Shown here: in pieces, positions 1 through 10,060 of the stretch | How the letters are laid out: every line of letters begins with the position of its first letter | Numbering within the stretch: position 1 is the first letter of the stretch | Assembly: GCA_037355855.1 (NCBI GenBank) | Contig: CM074758.1 | Coordinates: forward strand, 3,135,001-3,199,000 | DNA length: 64,000 nucleotides | Direction: 5' to 3' | Origin: Pseudo-nitzschia pungens | Taxonomy: Eukaryota > Bacillariophyta > Bacillariophyceae > Bacillariales > Bacillariaceae | Notes under the pieces: generated by a model | The model's input: the letters and a program-made list of their open reading frames with translations, nothing else | What the model was told of the DNA's origin: nothing | Databases searched by the model: none | Made by a program: the position numbers and the translations under genes

Positions 1-225
1 AGGTGGATAGAAAAAAATTATGGCGCGGGTGGGAATCCTCTTAAACATTTGGCCACGTCACCTACAATTTCCTTAGTGAAGTGTATGACATTACAAGTTG
101 CGGGGATGGTGAGAGGAAAATGATTAACAGGTTTTTTGTTAGTAGTGAAAAAACTGTGTTCACAATTTTATGGCTTCACATATTTTTTTTACTTCGTATT
201 TTTTTTACTTCCGACGCCCGAAAAA

Positions 226-1826
226 ATGCCTACCGTATATGATGAGTATCAGCAAATAGAAAAGAAAGCAGATTGCAATGCACCAAGAAAGAATCGAAGT
301 GGAAAAATTGTATCCAATGCTAATACAGGTGAGGATACTACTGCTAGTATTACCCATACGAAATCGAACCCAAAGACAAGTCGAAAACTACCACCCACCT
401 CAGGTGGTGCTGATGAAAAAAATAAAAGAACCAAGAACAACCCGACCGCGGTTTTCGTTGGTACCACACCACCAACCAACAAACCACCCGCCGCCCCGGG
501 TGTTGTTACACCAAGACCTATTACGACCGGTACCAAAACAACACCAAGACCCACATACGAAGCATTGCTACAACAGCTAAAAGAGAGCCAGCAGAAAGTA
601 GCTTCTTTAGAGAGGGATATGACAACACTGCAGAAGGATACAAAAAAAGAAGAGCCCACGCTGGAGGCAACTACAACAGGGAAGAAGCCAAAGCCACAGA
701 TGGTACGAACCGTAAGTGAAGCAAAATTGGAGATAACTAAGGCGCAATCGGATACACTTAAGAAACATCAAAAAGACGCGGGTTTGGAAGCACAGTTGAC
801 ACGGCACATAAGAAATAGTTGGTTTCGTGGCATGAAGTTTATCATGGATGAGAGTAAGGTCAAAAAAATTTTGAAGAAAGCGATTGCGTCCCGAGCTGTC
901 GTTCCACCCCATGGTATTTCATTTGAAATTTTTTATGGGTTTAACAGAAGGTTGGTGTACAAGGGTCTTTCCACGCTGCGGCACAATGCTCAAACTTTGG
1001 CTAGAAAACATTTTCTCGGTACGTGCTTACTAAGTGAATAAATTGGTTGCTATTACTGCTTGGTTGAGATTGATGGTATATCCTCCCCTGCTACTCTAAC
1101 ACTTTCTACTGCTGTGTACGCGTCGTACTAGAGGACACACTCGATCGCGAAGGCATTGTGCCAGATTCCTTTCCAGGTAAAGTGGAGATTGTGATGCGGG
1201 AGAGTACTAGTAGTAGTGGAACTAGTACTAGAAAGAAGCTGGGACTGAACCCAGGGTACAGAAGGTATGACAACAACAGTGAAAATGATGATTTTTATTA
1301 CTTTGTGACTCGGATTCTATCAAGCATCTCTCCATTAGAGAGGGGCTACAGATGCAAAAAGACGACCTGTTTGCTGAGTGAAATATTCACAGAAAGCGAT
1401 GAAGCATTTGCATTGATGATGATTCATAATGAGTATGATGTTTGGGTGAATCATGTTGAGCAAAAGAGGAACGGCGGAGCAAGGATTGTGAGAAGGAGGA
1501 AGAAAAAGAAATTTTGTGACCAATACAGTGGAGAGGAGCAATCATGGTCGAAGGAAGGTCTAGCACTGTTCAATAACTTGTGCAGGGAGATTGATGTGCT
1601 GAGGAAAGATCCGAGAACGGGTAGAGAGTGTGAGGAAAGATTGAGAGAGAGGCTCCGTCGCGAGAGTGAAAACGATGACAACAACAACAGTCCGTACGAT
1701 GAGGACTGGGTGCAGGAGGAAGAAGTTACTGAATACATTAGTCCGGAGCTACAAGCTTTGCTAGATGTAAATGAAGATGAGGAGGACTTTACTGGCAGTA
1801 ACGATATCGTGTTGGCCAGTCTTTAA
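226..1826 (+). CDS. Transposon-encoded two-exon protein, 495 aa, unknown function (copy B)
   Basis: I read two exons, 226-1018 and 1132-1826, joined by a 113-bp intron (GTACGT donor at 1019, CTAAC branch-point-like motif near 1095, TACTAG acceptor ending 1131). The join keeps frame (phase 1) and gives 495 aa. The frame is open upstream to 136, but the first ATG is at 226 (MPTVYDEY). The first half is rich in T, P and K, with a short predicted coiled coil (QQLKESQQKVASLERDM) around residue 115, then a basic segment. Exon 2 holds a conserved-looking block (ESDEAFALMMIHNEYDVWVN), a RRRKKKK cluster and an acidic C-terminus. I recognise no family. A DNA-binding accessory role, like TNPA of CACTA elements, is only a guess from its place beside the subterminal repeats. 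The open frames in both copies suggest selection or youth. Confidence 0.72.
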
Positions 1827-2444
1827 AAATTGTTCGAGATCGAACCAAAATTTGTGTGTGAGTGTGTGAGAAAACTGAACAGAGAATAAACAATTATTAT
1901 AGTAGTATCAATATTTATCAAAAGAAAGACTTATATTTTGCATCATAGTGTTTCAAAAAATTTTTTCATGGGGGTCGCGATTCCTGTAATTCGGGTAATA
2001 ATTGTGATTTTGGTGATGAATTTCTTGAGGGGTGTGATGGGAAATACTTTGGGTCGGGATGAGAAATCAATTTTTGGGAGTGAATTTCTGCAACAGTCTC
2101 ATATTATATAATGTTGGTAGGGTCGGTAATAATGAGTCAGATTAAAAAAAAATTGGGGGAAGGGGGGGATTATTTTGAGAAAACAAATATTTTTTTTTTA
2201 AAATGTTGATTAATTTGATTAAGTGACTGAAGAGAAAAAATTCGAGTCTTAAAAAAAATCGGGTCGAGTTTGAATTTTATTTTTTTTATTTTTTTTTCTC
2301 GTAATTGAGGTAGTTACTGGGTCGCGATTGGGGGTTGCGAATCGGGAGAGAGCTACGAATGGAGCTACGTCAAAATGAGCCAGGGAGAAATCGCGACCCC
2401 CCTAAATAAATTCTTGGGAGGGGTCGCGAACCAGTTTTCGGACG
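1827..2444 (+). repeat. Transposon subterminal region with TCGCGA-type motifs (copy B)
   Basis: No gene is visible. The sequence is T-rich and carries GGTCGCGATT or its complement near 1974, 2321, 2391 and 2422, ending in the terminal repeat CAGTTTTCGGACG at 2432-2444. The same core, palindromic TCGCGA, is repeated at every terminus of this family in the window. Such subterminal clusters are transposase binding sites in CACTA-type elements; that role is inferred here. Confidence 0.7.
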
Positions 2445-2606
2445 TCGCTCGTGATAAGTGTGTGTGTTGCTCCATTCTTTATCTTCTTCAGTTAATACTT
2501 CAACCGTGTTCTTTGGTTGTGTTCTTTGGATACTTCAATATCTTGCGCACCTCTGGGCGCGCCGTACGGTACTGTTGTACGGCTTCTTTCTATGCACAGT
2601 ACTGTT
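2445..2606. other. Flank between transposon B and the copia element
   Basis: This 162-bp stretch is the left flank of the copia insertion. The same kind of TACTGTTG-rich sequence resumes after the right LTR at 8561. The last five bases, CTGTT (2602-2606), are the left copy of the copia target site duplication. No gene is seen. Confidence 0.6.
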
Positions 2607-2853
2607 TGTTGAAATATTAAACGAAAAATGAAAATGTCAATAAGGCCCACGAACAAAAACCAAGACCAAACAAGATTAAACCAAGACCAACCAAGATTAA
2701 ACCAAGACCAACCAAGACTAAGAATCAAGTGTGAGACAATTTTCACGTGACGTAAGAACATTTCGAAGATGATCCTAGTTCTCATAACTCGTAAACAACT
2801 CTTATTTAAACTTCAAATAAACAACAGACGACTAATTGATTTTAATCACAATA
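2607..2853 (+). repeat. Left LTR of copia element
   Basis: It starts TGTTGAAATATT and ends AATCACAATA, so the end is TA rather than the usual CA. Inside are three tandem ~21-bp units (AAGACCAACCAAGATTAAACC type, about 2660-2720), then a CACGTG G-box (2744-2749) overlapping TGACGT (2748-2753), a core known to act in diatom CO2/cAMP-responsive promoters. TAACTCGTAAACAAC at 2785-2799 is the exact complement of the primer site that follows the LTR. Confidence 0.92.
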
Positions 2854-2868
2854 GTTGTTTACGAGTTA
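2854..2868 (+). other. Primer binding site of copia element, complementary to its own LTR
   Basis: GTTGTTTACGAGTTA starts at the first base after the LTR, where minus-strand primer sites lie. It is a perfect 15-nt reverse complement of LTR positions 2785-2799 (and 8492-8506). I did not recognise a tRNA 3' end or half-tRNA match. This suggests self-priming as known for Tf1 of fission yeast, but that is inference. Confidence 0.6.
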
Positions 2869-2872
2869 GTAC

Positions 2873-4483
2873 ATGACCGACAAGAACGCCCCCGTACCTG
2901 TCACTCCAGATACAACGAGTATAAGAGGCAGTGGGCTTCCAACACAACAAAGCCCGGCGGTTAGGATTGAAAGGGCCCTGAGTAAGATAAGAAACATTCA
3001 GAGGCTCCGACACGAAAGCCTACACGACTACATCCTCCGGCGTCCGACAGACAACCAAAACAAGCACCCAGCGGATAACGCGACGAGCTTTTACGACATG
3101 TCGGATAAAACCACCACCGCAACAGTCGCCCTGGAAGACTACGTGGCAGACACCAAGATGATTGCGGCCCCAACGATCCTGGACGTAATGGATTTTCGGG
3201 AAGACCTTAGCAATGCATTGAGCCGGATTGAGACTGACCAACACGACCCCGATATCGGCTTTGCTTTCCTCGTCGAATCAATTGAAAATTATCGCATCCG
3301 AGCTGGGGACGACGAGGCAACATTCCCTGGTAAACCCAGACGCCCCAAGGCACCTACAGCAACAAACGCAGGGTCCACCACCACGACAGCTGGTGGTGGG
3401 AAAACGACGAGCGCCATCTCTACGACACAATGGAAGATTTACGAGCGCACCCTGGAGTATTACAATCAGTGGGTACGATACGACAGACAAGCACGAGACC
3501 TCATTGAAGCCAAGTTCCCGAACCAACTGTTGGACAAGATCCACCCGACGTTGAAGACCCTCAAGGGGATCAGTGCGCGCGAGGCACTGGACCACGTTGA
3601 AAGCAATGTTGGGAACGATACCAAGAAACGGACACTCTACTCCAAGCTCCTCAAAGCCATCATGAACCGAAAATACAAACCGAACAAATTGGGCCCACGG
3701 GAATATCTCCGAGACATGGATGCTGATCGCCTCCAACTCAACAAGCTCCGATTGACCATCATGGATGAAGAGGAACTGATGACGTTCTGCCTCATCGGAT
3801 TTCGAGAGGCAGGACACGACCATCTGGTGATGATACGACTCGAGGAGGAATGGAAATCCAAGCCCAGTAAGACCTGGTTGACGTTCAAAGAGTTCTGGAT
3901 TTGCAAGTTAGAAGAGATTTACAGCGAGGGCCCCACCCGCCGTGGGAATGCCCACCTCACCGAAGAACTCGACGACCGCCTGGCAGACCTTGAAGCCCGC
4001 ATTATGAACGATATGGCCCACATGGCAACCCAACAGGAGGACCTTGCCTCTGCCTACCAAGCTGCACTCCTTACTGGGGCACACCAACCACACCGCCACA
4101 GTCCTGGGATTACCCCGAGCGCCCCAACCACGTTGGATTCCCCCCACCTCGCAGCCCTTGTCCACGGCCTTGTCCAGCAGGCACTCCAGGCCCAACAACG
4201 ACCAGCACCTCCATCGACGCCCACCGTGCCTCCCTCCGGCTCTGGCGGCTCCCCCAAGCCCCCCCGCACTTGGAAACAGTGGAAATTCTATTGTTACACC
4301 TGCGGGGTCAACCTGTCTCATGGTACCAGTGACTGTACCCGGCGCAAGAAACTCCCCGGTCACTCCAACCACCCTCACGCAACCCACGCTGATAACCAAG
4401 GTGGCCAGAATCGTACCAACCACTTGTGGCTGAAGTGGAGCCACCCCGAGACCGGTTGTGCCTTTGACAGCCCCACCACCTGA
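2873..4483 (+). CDS. gag: Copia Gag, 536 aa
   Basis: The structural capsid/nucleocapsid protein. ATG at 2873 lies only five bases after the primer site, so the leader is very short. The middle (about residues 180-330) is helical and charged, as in copia capsids. Near the C-terminus lies a zinc-knuckle variant, CYTCGVNLSHGTSDC (CX2CX5HX4C; the usual spacing is CX2CX4HX4C), at about 4291-4335. The tail is rich in P, S, H and T. The ORF stops at UGA 4481-4483, and the same frame stays open into pol. Confidence 0.9.
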   Translation: MTDKNAPVPVTPDTTSIRGSGLPTQQSPAVRIERALSKIRNIQRLRHESLHDYILRRPTDNQNKHPADNATSFYDMSDKTTTATVALEDYVADTKMIAAPTILDVMDFREDLSNALSRIETDQHDPDIGFAFLVESIENYRIRAGDDEATFPGKPRRPKAPTATNAGSTTTTAGGGKTTSAISTTQWKIYERTLEYYNQWVRYDRQARDLIEAKFPNQLLDKIHPTLKTLKGISAREALDHVESNVGNDTKKRTLYSKLLKAIMNRKYKPNKLGPREYLRDMDADRLQLNKLRLTIMDEEELMTFCLIGFREAGHDHLVMIRLEEEWKSKPSKTWLTFKEFWICKLEEIYSEGPTRRGNAHLTEELDDRLADLEARIMNDMAHMATQQEDLASAYQAALLTGAHQPHRHSPGITPSAPTTLDSPHLAALVHGLVQQALQAQQRPAPPSTPTVPPSGSGGSPKPPRTWKQWKFYCYTCGVNLSHGTSDCTRRKKLPGHSNHPHATHADNQGGQNRTNHLWLKWSHPETGCAFDSPTT

Positions 4484-4489
4484 CGGTGT
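4481..4489 (+). promoter_or_regulatory. Candidate readthrough stop codon between gag and pol (UGA CGG)
   Basis: The only stop between gag and pol is UGA followed by CGG and then UGU. UGA-CGG is one of the known leaky contexts used by plant viruses with readthrough proteins. After it the gag frame stays open for 1284 codons. There is no in-frame ATG before the protease motif, so separate initiation at ATG would lose the protease. A chance nonsense mutation in one copy cannot be excluded. Confidence 0.5.
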
Positions 4490-7400
4490 TGGGGGGAAGA
4501 TAAGTCTCATCCCGTAACTACCTATAAAGATGCATTACTTACCAACTTACTTCCCCCGAGTACCCCTCACCACCTTGGATTGGGTGCCTCCCGCTTGCCC
4601 GCTGCTTCCCCGACGCCACGCCTTGGTGCCCTGGATTCTGCTGCCACTGACCACTTTGTCCCTTCTACCTACGTTGGCCCTGCCCATCGCCCAGCCGGGA
4701 CACACGGGATCCGTGTCGGCTGCGCTAACGGCTCCACGATGCAAGCCACCGCCACTGACGAGCTCCAATTGGCAGCCCTTCCACCGGGCGCGCGCGGGTG
4801 CCACAAATTCGATGAAGTCCACCTGCCCTTGGTTTCCGTCCCCAAGCTCTGTGATCACGGCTGTACTGTCACGTTCCAGGGCTCCACCGTCAGTGTCCAG
4901 GACCCCTCCGGCACTCCCCTCTTGTCCGGCCACCGTGATCCCCTCCGAAACCTCTTCATGGTCCCCATCCACGATTCTGCCCCTCCAACTGCATCTCCAA
5001 GGGTGACACTTCCCCCCGCTCCCCAGGGGACGACAGCAGCAAATGCATACGAGATCCAGCCGGTACAAAAACTCATCCAATACCTTCATGCCGCAGCTGG
5101 GTTCCCCGTCAAAAGCACATGGATCCACGCCATCACCAAGGGTTGGTTCCTTGGATGGCCGGGACTAACAGCTGACCGAGTGCACAAATATCTCGGTCCC
5201 AATGTGTACACCACCAAAGGCCACATGAAACTCATCCGACAAGGAATCCGCAGCACCAAAGAACCAGTCAAACCCCTCGGCCGCGGCCAAAGGGGCCCAT
5301 GCCGGGACCTTGGTGCGGGACTTGTGACGATGACAGAACTACAGAAAGGACTGAAAACACACGGCATCCTGGCTACGGACCTGCCAGGCAGGTTCCCTAC
5401 CACCTCCAGCCGAGGGAACAAGTACATCCTCATCCTATACGACTTCGACAGCAATTACATCAATGCGGTACCTATCAAGTCACGTGAAGCTGTTGACCTT
5501 GTTGCAGGGTTTGCCACATGTTACGACACACTCCTGGCCAAAGGCCTCACGGGACGCCTCGTTCGCCTGGACAACGAAATCTCAAAGAGCATGATCAAGT
5601 ATCTCACACGACAGGACCTGGAATATCAGCTTGTCTCACCTGGCGACCACCGTGCCAACCACGCGGAACGTGCCATCCAGACATTCAAGGACCATTTCAT
5701 CTCCATCCTCAGCGGCGTGGACCCCAACTTTCCCCCAACGGCTTGGGATCACCTCATTGACCAAACAGTCATCACTCTCAATCTCCTGCGGCCCTCACGA
5801 TACAACAAGGATATCTCAGCATACACCCAAGTCCACGGCATGTTTGATTTCAACGCCACACCCCTTGCACCATTGGGCTGCAAAGTCCTCATCCACAACC
5901 GAGCTGACCACCGCCTGGCTTGGGAACAGCGTGGCACTGATGGGTTCTACATTGGACCGGCGCTACACCACTACCGAAACTACCAATGCCTTGCAGATAC
6001 AGGGGGTGTCAGGACCAGTAACACCGTTGCTTTCTTTCCGAAATGCTGTGAACTGCCCCGCACGTCCTCCACTGACAAGTTCAACATGATCCTTGAAGAC
6101 CTACACGGCCTCTTACAAGCACCACATCCACCCACGCCTTACATCACCCACCGAACCCAGGTCCACGAGGCCCTCCACCGGATTGGTGACATCCTCAAGA
6201 CTGCTGAATCTCCAAGGGTGGCCCCGCCATTGGCGCCACCACGAACCCAACGTCACACCGCACAGAGGCCACACACCCCGATTCCTGTGGGGCCTCCAAA
6301 AAAACAGCGGGATCGCCAACAACCTGACCCCGAAACCATGCTGGGGCAGATTATCCGAGAGAAAGTCCCAGGTGCGAATGACAGGGAAGGCCGAGTGACA
6401 GATTATGACCCAAAGACTCAAGAATTCAAGGTTGAGTACCTGACGGGTGCCCCCAAGCACATGTGTTTTGACCACATTGTAACGCTCAGAAAAACACGAC
6501 AACGCTTTGCCCCGACCAACCTCAGACAACACAAGGGGCACAAGCTGCTTGGCATGAGTGCACAAGAGATCCAATACCCACACTTAGGGCTTCAACAACC
6601 AAGGCACTATGCCTGCAGTGGGTCAATCTGGGACGAGGAACTGAAGAAGTGGGCAGCGTACAGAGACTTGGTCAAACACCCCAACAAGGAAGTGAGAGAC
6701 TTATGGTTAAAATCGGGAGAAGATGAATTTGGGAGGCTGTTTCAAGGGTTCAAACCCAACGGAGTGGAAGGGATGGACGTTCTGGACTGGATCCCACGAA
6801 GTAGTGTACCAACTCACAAACAAGTCACCTACCCGAGATACACAGTGGCCATACGACCGGAAAAGAGTGACCCACATAGGACCAGGATCACAGCGGGGGG
6901 CGACCGGCTCGAGTATGATGGTGATGTCACAACTCACACAGCCACACTCGAAACCATCAAAGTACACTGGAACAGCGTAATCTCTACACCAGGAGCTAAG
7001 TACTGCACCGGAGATATTTCAAACATGTACCTATGCTCAAAATTGGATGATGCCGAATACGTACGATTCAAGTATGAGATGATACCACCCAGAATTATCC
7101 AAACTTACAACCTTGAAGGTCTCGTCCACCATGGATACGTGTATGCCAAGATCAAACGTGCATGGTATGGCTTAAAACAATCAGGCAAGATTGCCCATGA
7201 CGACTTGGTAGAACACTTGGACAAGCATGGGTACAAGAAAGTACCAAGGACAGAGGGATTGTTTGTGCACAAAACCAGGGACATCTCATTCACACTGGTC
7301 GTAGATGACTTTGGGATCAAGTACACAAAACAAGAGGATGTAGACCACTTAGTCAACTGTGTGAGGGAGAAATACCCATTCAAGGTTGACTGGGATGGTA

Positions 7401-8338
7401 AACAGTATGTTGGAATACACCTGAAGTGGAACTATGATGCAAGTGAAGTTGAAGTAAGCATGGATGGGTACGTGGAACAAGCCCTGAAAGAATTCAAACA
7501 TGCCACGCCCAAACAGTTTTACAAGGGACCATCAAAACACGTCCCACCCAACTATGGGGAGAAAGTTCAATTTGCAACTGTTGATGAGAGTGGGGAAGCT
7601 TCTCCAGAGATAGTCAAGTTCATGCAAAAAGTCACCGGGAAGTTCCTATATTACGCACGAGCAGTTGACAACACCATGTTACATGCACTCAACGACATAG
7701 CGTCAGCCAAGAACACAAAAGCAGCCTATGATGCCACAGTCCATTTCCTGAACTATGCAGCAAGCAATCCCAACGGTAAAATAGTTTACAGGAGGAGTGG
7801 AATGATATTGAGAGTGGACAGCGATGCAGCATACCTTGTGAGTCCAGGGGCCAAGAGCCGTGCAGGTGGATATCACTTCCTTAGTGACAAGGAAGGAACA
7901 ATATTCAATGGGCCAATTTTAGTGCTGGCAAAGATCATAAAGAATGTGATGGCGTCAGCAGCGGAAGCTGAGGTTGGGTCACTCTTCATGAATGCACAGG
8001 AGGCTATACCAATCAGACAGGCTCTCATTGAATTGGGACACGAGCAACCACCGACACCATTGAAGACAGATAACAGTACGGCGCAAGGCATCATAAATGG
8101 CACCATCAAACAAAAGAGATCCAAAGCGATTGACATGCGTTTTTATTGGTTAAAAGACCGGGCAGAGCAAGGACAATTCAAGGTATTCTGGGAACCCGGC
8201 AAAAACAATTTGGCAGATTACCCAACCAAACACCACCCAGGAAGTCATCACCAAAAAGTACGTCCTATTTACTTGTATGATCGCAAGAAGAGCCCTAGAA
8301 CCATCCAAGGGTGTGTTGAAATATTAAACGAAAAATGA
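4484..8338 (+). CDS. pol: Copia Pol polyprotein (protease, integrase, RT, RNase H), about 1284 aa by readthrough
   Basis: The frame opens directly after the gag UGA. Protease: LDSAATDHF near 4631 (Asp-Ser-Ala in place of Asp-Ser-Gly). Integrase core: D in ATDLPG (5378), D in RLDNE (5570) and E in HAERAI (5666). Reverse transcriptase: DISNMYL near 7014, WYGLKQSGK near 7165 and VVDD at 7298-7309 (usual YVDD). RNase H: VDSDAAYL, then KTDNSTAQ near 8070 and a final KNNLADYPTKHHPG. The order is that of Ty1/copia. The last eight codons and the stop lie inside the right LTR. The upstream frame is also open from a TTG at 4580, but no ATG start is present, hence the readthrough proposal. Confidence 0.9.
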   Translation, partial: RCWGEDKSHPVTTYKDALLTNLLPPSTPHHLGLGASRLPAASPTPRLGALDSAATDHFVPSTYVGPAHRPAGTHGIRVGCANGSTMQATATDELQLAALPPGARGCHKFDEVHLPLVSVPKLCDHGCTVTFQGSTVSVQDPSGTPLLSGHRDPLRNLFMVPIHDSAPPTASPRVTLPPAPQGTTAANAYEIQPVQKLIQYLHAAAGFPVKSTWIHAITKGWFLGWPGLTADRVHKYLGPNVYTTKGHMKLIRQGIRSTKEPVKPLGRGQRGPCRDLGAGLVTMTELQKGLKTHGILATDLPGRFPTTSSRGNKYILILYDFDSNYINAVPIKSREAVDLVAGFATCYDTLLAKGLTGRLVRLDNEISKSMIKYLTRQDLEYQLVSPGDHRANHAERAIQTFKDHFISILSGVDPNFPPTAWDHLIDQTVITLNLLRPSRYNKDISAYTQVHGMFDFNATPLAPLGCKVLIHNRADHRLAWEQRGTDGFYIGPALHHYRNYQCLADTGGVRTSNTVAFFPKCCELPRTSSTDKFNMILEDLHGLLQAPHPPTPYITHRTQVHEALHRIGDILKTAESPRVAPPLAPPRTQRHTAQRPHTPIPVGPPKKQRDRQQPDPETMLGQIIREKVPGANDREGRVTDYDPKTQEFKVEYLTGAPKHMCFDHIVTLRKTRQRFAPTNLRQHKGHKLLGMSAQEIQYPHLGLQQPRHYACSGSIWDEELKKWAAYRDLVKHPNKEVRDLWLKSGEDEFGRLFQGFKPNGVEGMDVLDWIPRSSVPTHKQVTYPRYTVAIRPEKSDPHRTRITAGGDRLEYDGDVTTHTATLETIKVHWNSVISTPGAKYCTGDISNMYLCSKLDDAEYVRFKYEMIPPRIIQTYNLEGLVHHGYVYAKIKRAWYGLKQSGKIAHDDLVEHLDKHGYKKVPRTEGLFVHKTRDISFTLVVDDFGIKYTKQEDVDHLVNCVREKYPFKVDWDGKQYVGIHLKWNYDASEVEVSMDGYVEQALKEFKHATPKQFYKGPSKHVPPNYGEKVQFATVDESGEASPEIVKFMQKVTGKFLYYARAVDNTMLHALNDIASAKNTKAAYDATVHFLNYAASNPNGKIVYRRSGMILRVDSDAAYLVSPGAKSRAGGYHFLSDKEGTIFNGPILVLAKIIKNVMASAAEAEVGSLFMNAQEAIPIRQALIELGHEQPPTPLKTDNSTAQGIINGTIKQKRSKAIDMRFYWLKDRAEQGQFKVFWEPGKNNLADYPTKHHPGSHHQKVRPIYLYDRKKSPRTIQGCVEILNEK

Positions 8339-8560
8339 AAATGTCAATAAGGCCCACGAACAAAAACCAAGACCAAGCAAGATTAAACCAAGACCAACCA
8401 AGATTAAACCAAGACCAACCAAGACTAAGAATCAAGTGTGAGACAATTTTCACGTGACGTAAGAACATTTCGAAGATGATCCTAGTTCTCATAACTCGTA
8501 AACAACTCTTATTTAAACTTCAAATAAACAACAGACGACTAATTGATTTTAATCACAATA
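8314..8560 (+). repeat. Right LTR of copia element
   Basis: The same 247 bp as the left LTR, with one substitution seen in the tandem-unit region (CAAGC versus CAAAC). It is followed directly by CTGTT, the right copy of the target duplication. It provides the last codons of pol. Confidence 0.93.
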
Positions 8561-9442
8561 CTGTTGTGCTGTGCGGTACTGTTGCACTGTGCGTTACTGT
8601 TGCACTGTCGCGCGGTACTGTTGCGCTCACTTTCTGTTTTCTATGCGCGATACTGTTGCGCCTGCGTGGTACTGTTGCGCGGTTTCTGTTTCTTATTACT
8701 TAACAACCTTGTTCTGTGTTGTTCCCTCCTTACGCATTAAAGTTGATTCTTCCCTATCAGTAGCAAGCAGGCAACTCAGTGCAGAATTAGAGCAATTGAA
8801 ATCCATCATCAATAGTACCCCAGATCTTGATGTGCTTCACTCACCGTTGCATCATATTTCATTTCCCGTTGCATCCTATTTCATCAGCAGTTGCAGTCGT
8901 CTCCCTATTAGGAGCAAGCAGGTAAGTCAATGATGCACATTTAGAACAACAATCAAAATCCATGATTAAGTAATACCTCCTCCAACCTTGATGTGGTTCA
9001 CTTACCATTTCCATCTCATTACATTTCAGTTGCCTTCGCATCACATTTCAGTTGCCGTCTTTCTTGTTCCATTCTGACCCAAATTATGTGAAGTAAGATT
9101 TACGACACATGCATTTTCTGTCATGCATTTATTTGCTGAGAATTGATTTCTTCTACATGACGATAGCAGTAGCGTTACTACTAGTAGTATGTACCGTACT
9201 GAAGTAATACTAGTAGAAACCAGTAGAAACCTGATGGTGATATCGTGCGCCACCTAAATCACAAAGAGCCAGCCCCGCTACGCCATAATTTTTGACTACC
9301 TCTTAGTATGTACTACTACCTACACACTGCAGTAGTATGTAGCAGCAGTGTATAACTGTACTACCCTTACAAGCAGCAAGAATAGTACTAGTACCTCAGT
9401 GAATATACCATCAAATCACATATCGGAATGAATCTGGCCAAT
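8561..9442. repeat. Flank of copia and host of transposon A; related to the inside of the nested element
   Basis: 8561-8700 holds short degenerate TACTGTTGCGC repeats. From about 8737 to 9440 the sequence matches 11858-12525 inside the nested element: the same CAGTAGCAAGCAGGCAACTC start, the same order, with small indels. It ends in one partial unit of the 181-bp repeat (GAATCTGGCCAAT), which is where transposon A inserted; the unit resumes at 32163. No gene is seen. Confidence 0.75.
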
Positions 9443-10060
9443 CGTCCGAAAACTGGTTCGCGACCCCTCCCAAGAATTTATTTAGGGGGGTCGCGATTTC
9501 TCCCTGGCTCATTTTGACGTAGCTCCATTCGTAGCTCTCTCCCGATTCGCAACCCCCAATCGCGACCCAGTAACTACCTCAATTACGAGAAAAAAAAATA
9601 AAAAAAATAAAATTCAAACTCGACCCGATTTTTTTTAAGACTCGAATTTTTTCTCTTCAGTCACTTAATCAAATTAATCAACATTTTAAAAAAAAAATAT
9701 TTGTTTTCTCAAAATAATCCCCCCCTTCCCCCAATTTTTTTTTAATCTGACTCATTATTACCGACCCTACCAACATTATATAATATGAGACTGTTGCAGA
9801 AATTCACTCCCAAAAATTGATTTCTCATCCCGACCCAAAGTATTTCCCATCACACCCCTCAAGAAATTCATCACCAAAATCACAATTATTACCCGAATTA
9901 CAGGAATCGCGACCCCCATGAAAAAATTTTTTGAAACACTATGATGCAAAATATAAGTCTTTCTTTTGATAAATATTGATACTACTATAATAATTGTTTA
10001 TTCTCTGTTCAGTTTTCTCACACACTCACACACAAATTTTGGTTCGATCTCGAACAATTT
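9443..10060 (-). repeat. Left subterminal region of transposon A
   Basis: Reverse complement of 1827-2444. It carries the terminal repeat, several TCGCGA-type motifs (near 9457, 9490, 9560, 9908) and A/T runs. No ORF of note. The nested element starts with a shortened version of the same region (10818-11285). Confidence 0.75.

Larger units (their letters stand above)
1..2444 (+). mobile_element. Multigene DNA transposon, copy B (one end only; continues beyond the window start)
   Basis: The 2.4 kb is an almost exact reverse complement of the left part of copy A (9443-10817 plus 17819-18887), so it belongs to the same family. The element ends at 2444 with GGTCGCGAACC then CAGTTTTCGGACG, the same terminus as both ends of copy A. 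Only the end carrying the two-exon gene is in the window. B lacks the 7-kb insertion found in the intron of copy A and therefore serves as the empty-site reference. The few base differences seen between the copies (for example one base near 131) point to recent transposition or duplication. Confidence 0.85.
2607..8560 (+). mobile_element. Ty1/copia (CoDi-like) LTR retrotransposon, complete
   Basis: The element has two 247-bp LTRs (2607-2853, 8314-8560) that differ by about one base, and a 5-bp duplication CTGTT on both sides (2602-2606, 8561-8565). Between them are gag and pol in one frame. Domain order protease, integrase, reverse transcriptase, RNase H puts it in Ty1/copia, not Ty3. Near-identical LTRs indicate a recent insertion, and apart from the gag-pol UGA the coding region is open, so it may be active. 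Confidence 0.95.

Noticed and set aside
136..225. N-terminal hydrophobic extension of the 495-aa protein
   Set aside because: It begins at TTG; the first ATG is 226. A hydrophobic leader would arise from a T-rich 5' region.
1158..1826. Separate 222-aa gene starting at 1158
   Set aside because: Its start codon would be GTG, and a GT-AG intron joins it in frame to the upstream ORF.
4580..4582. Independent start of pol at 4580
   Set aside because: The codon is TTG; the gag frame is already open from 4484, so readthrough is simpler.
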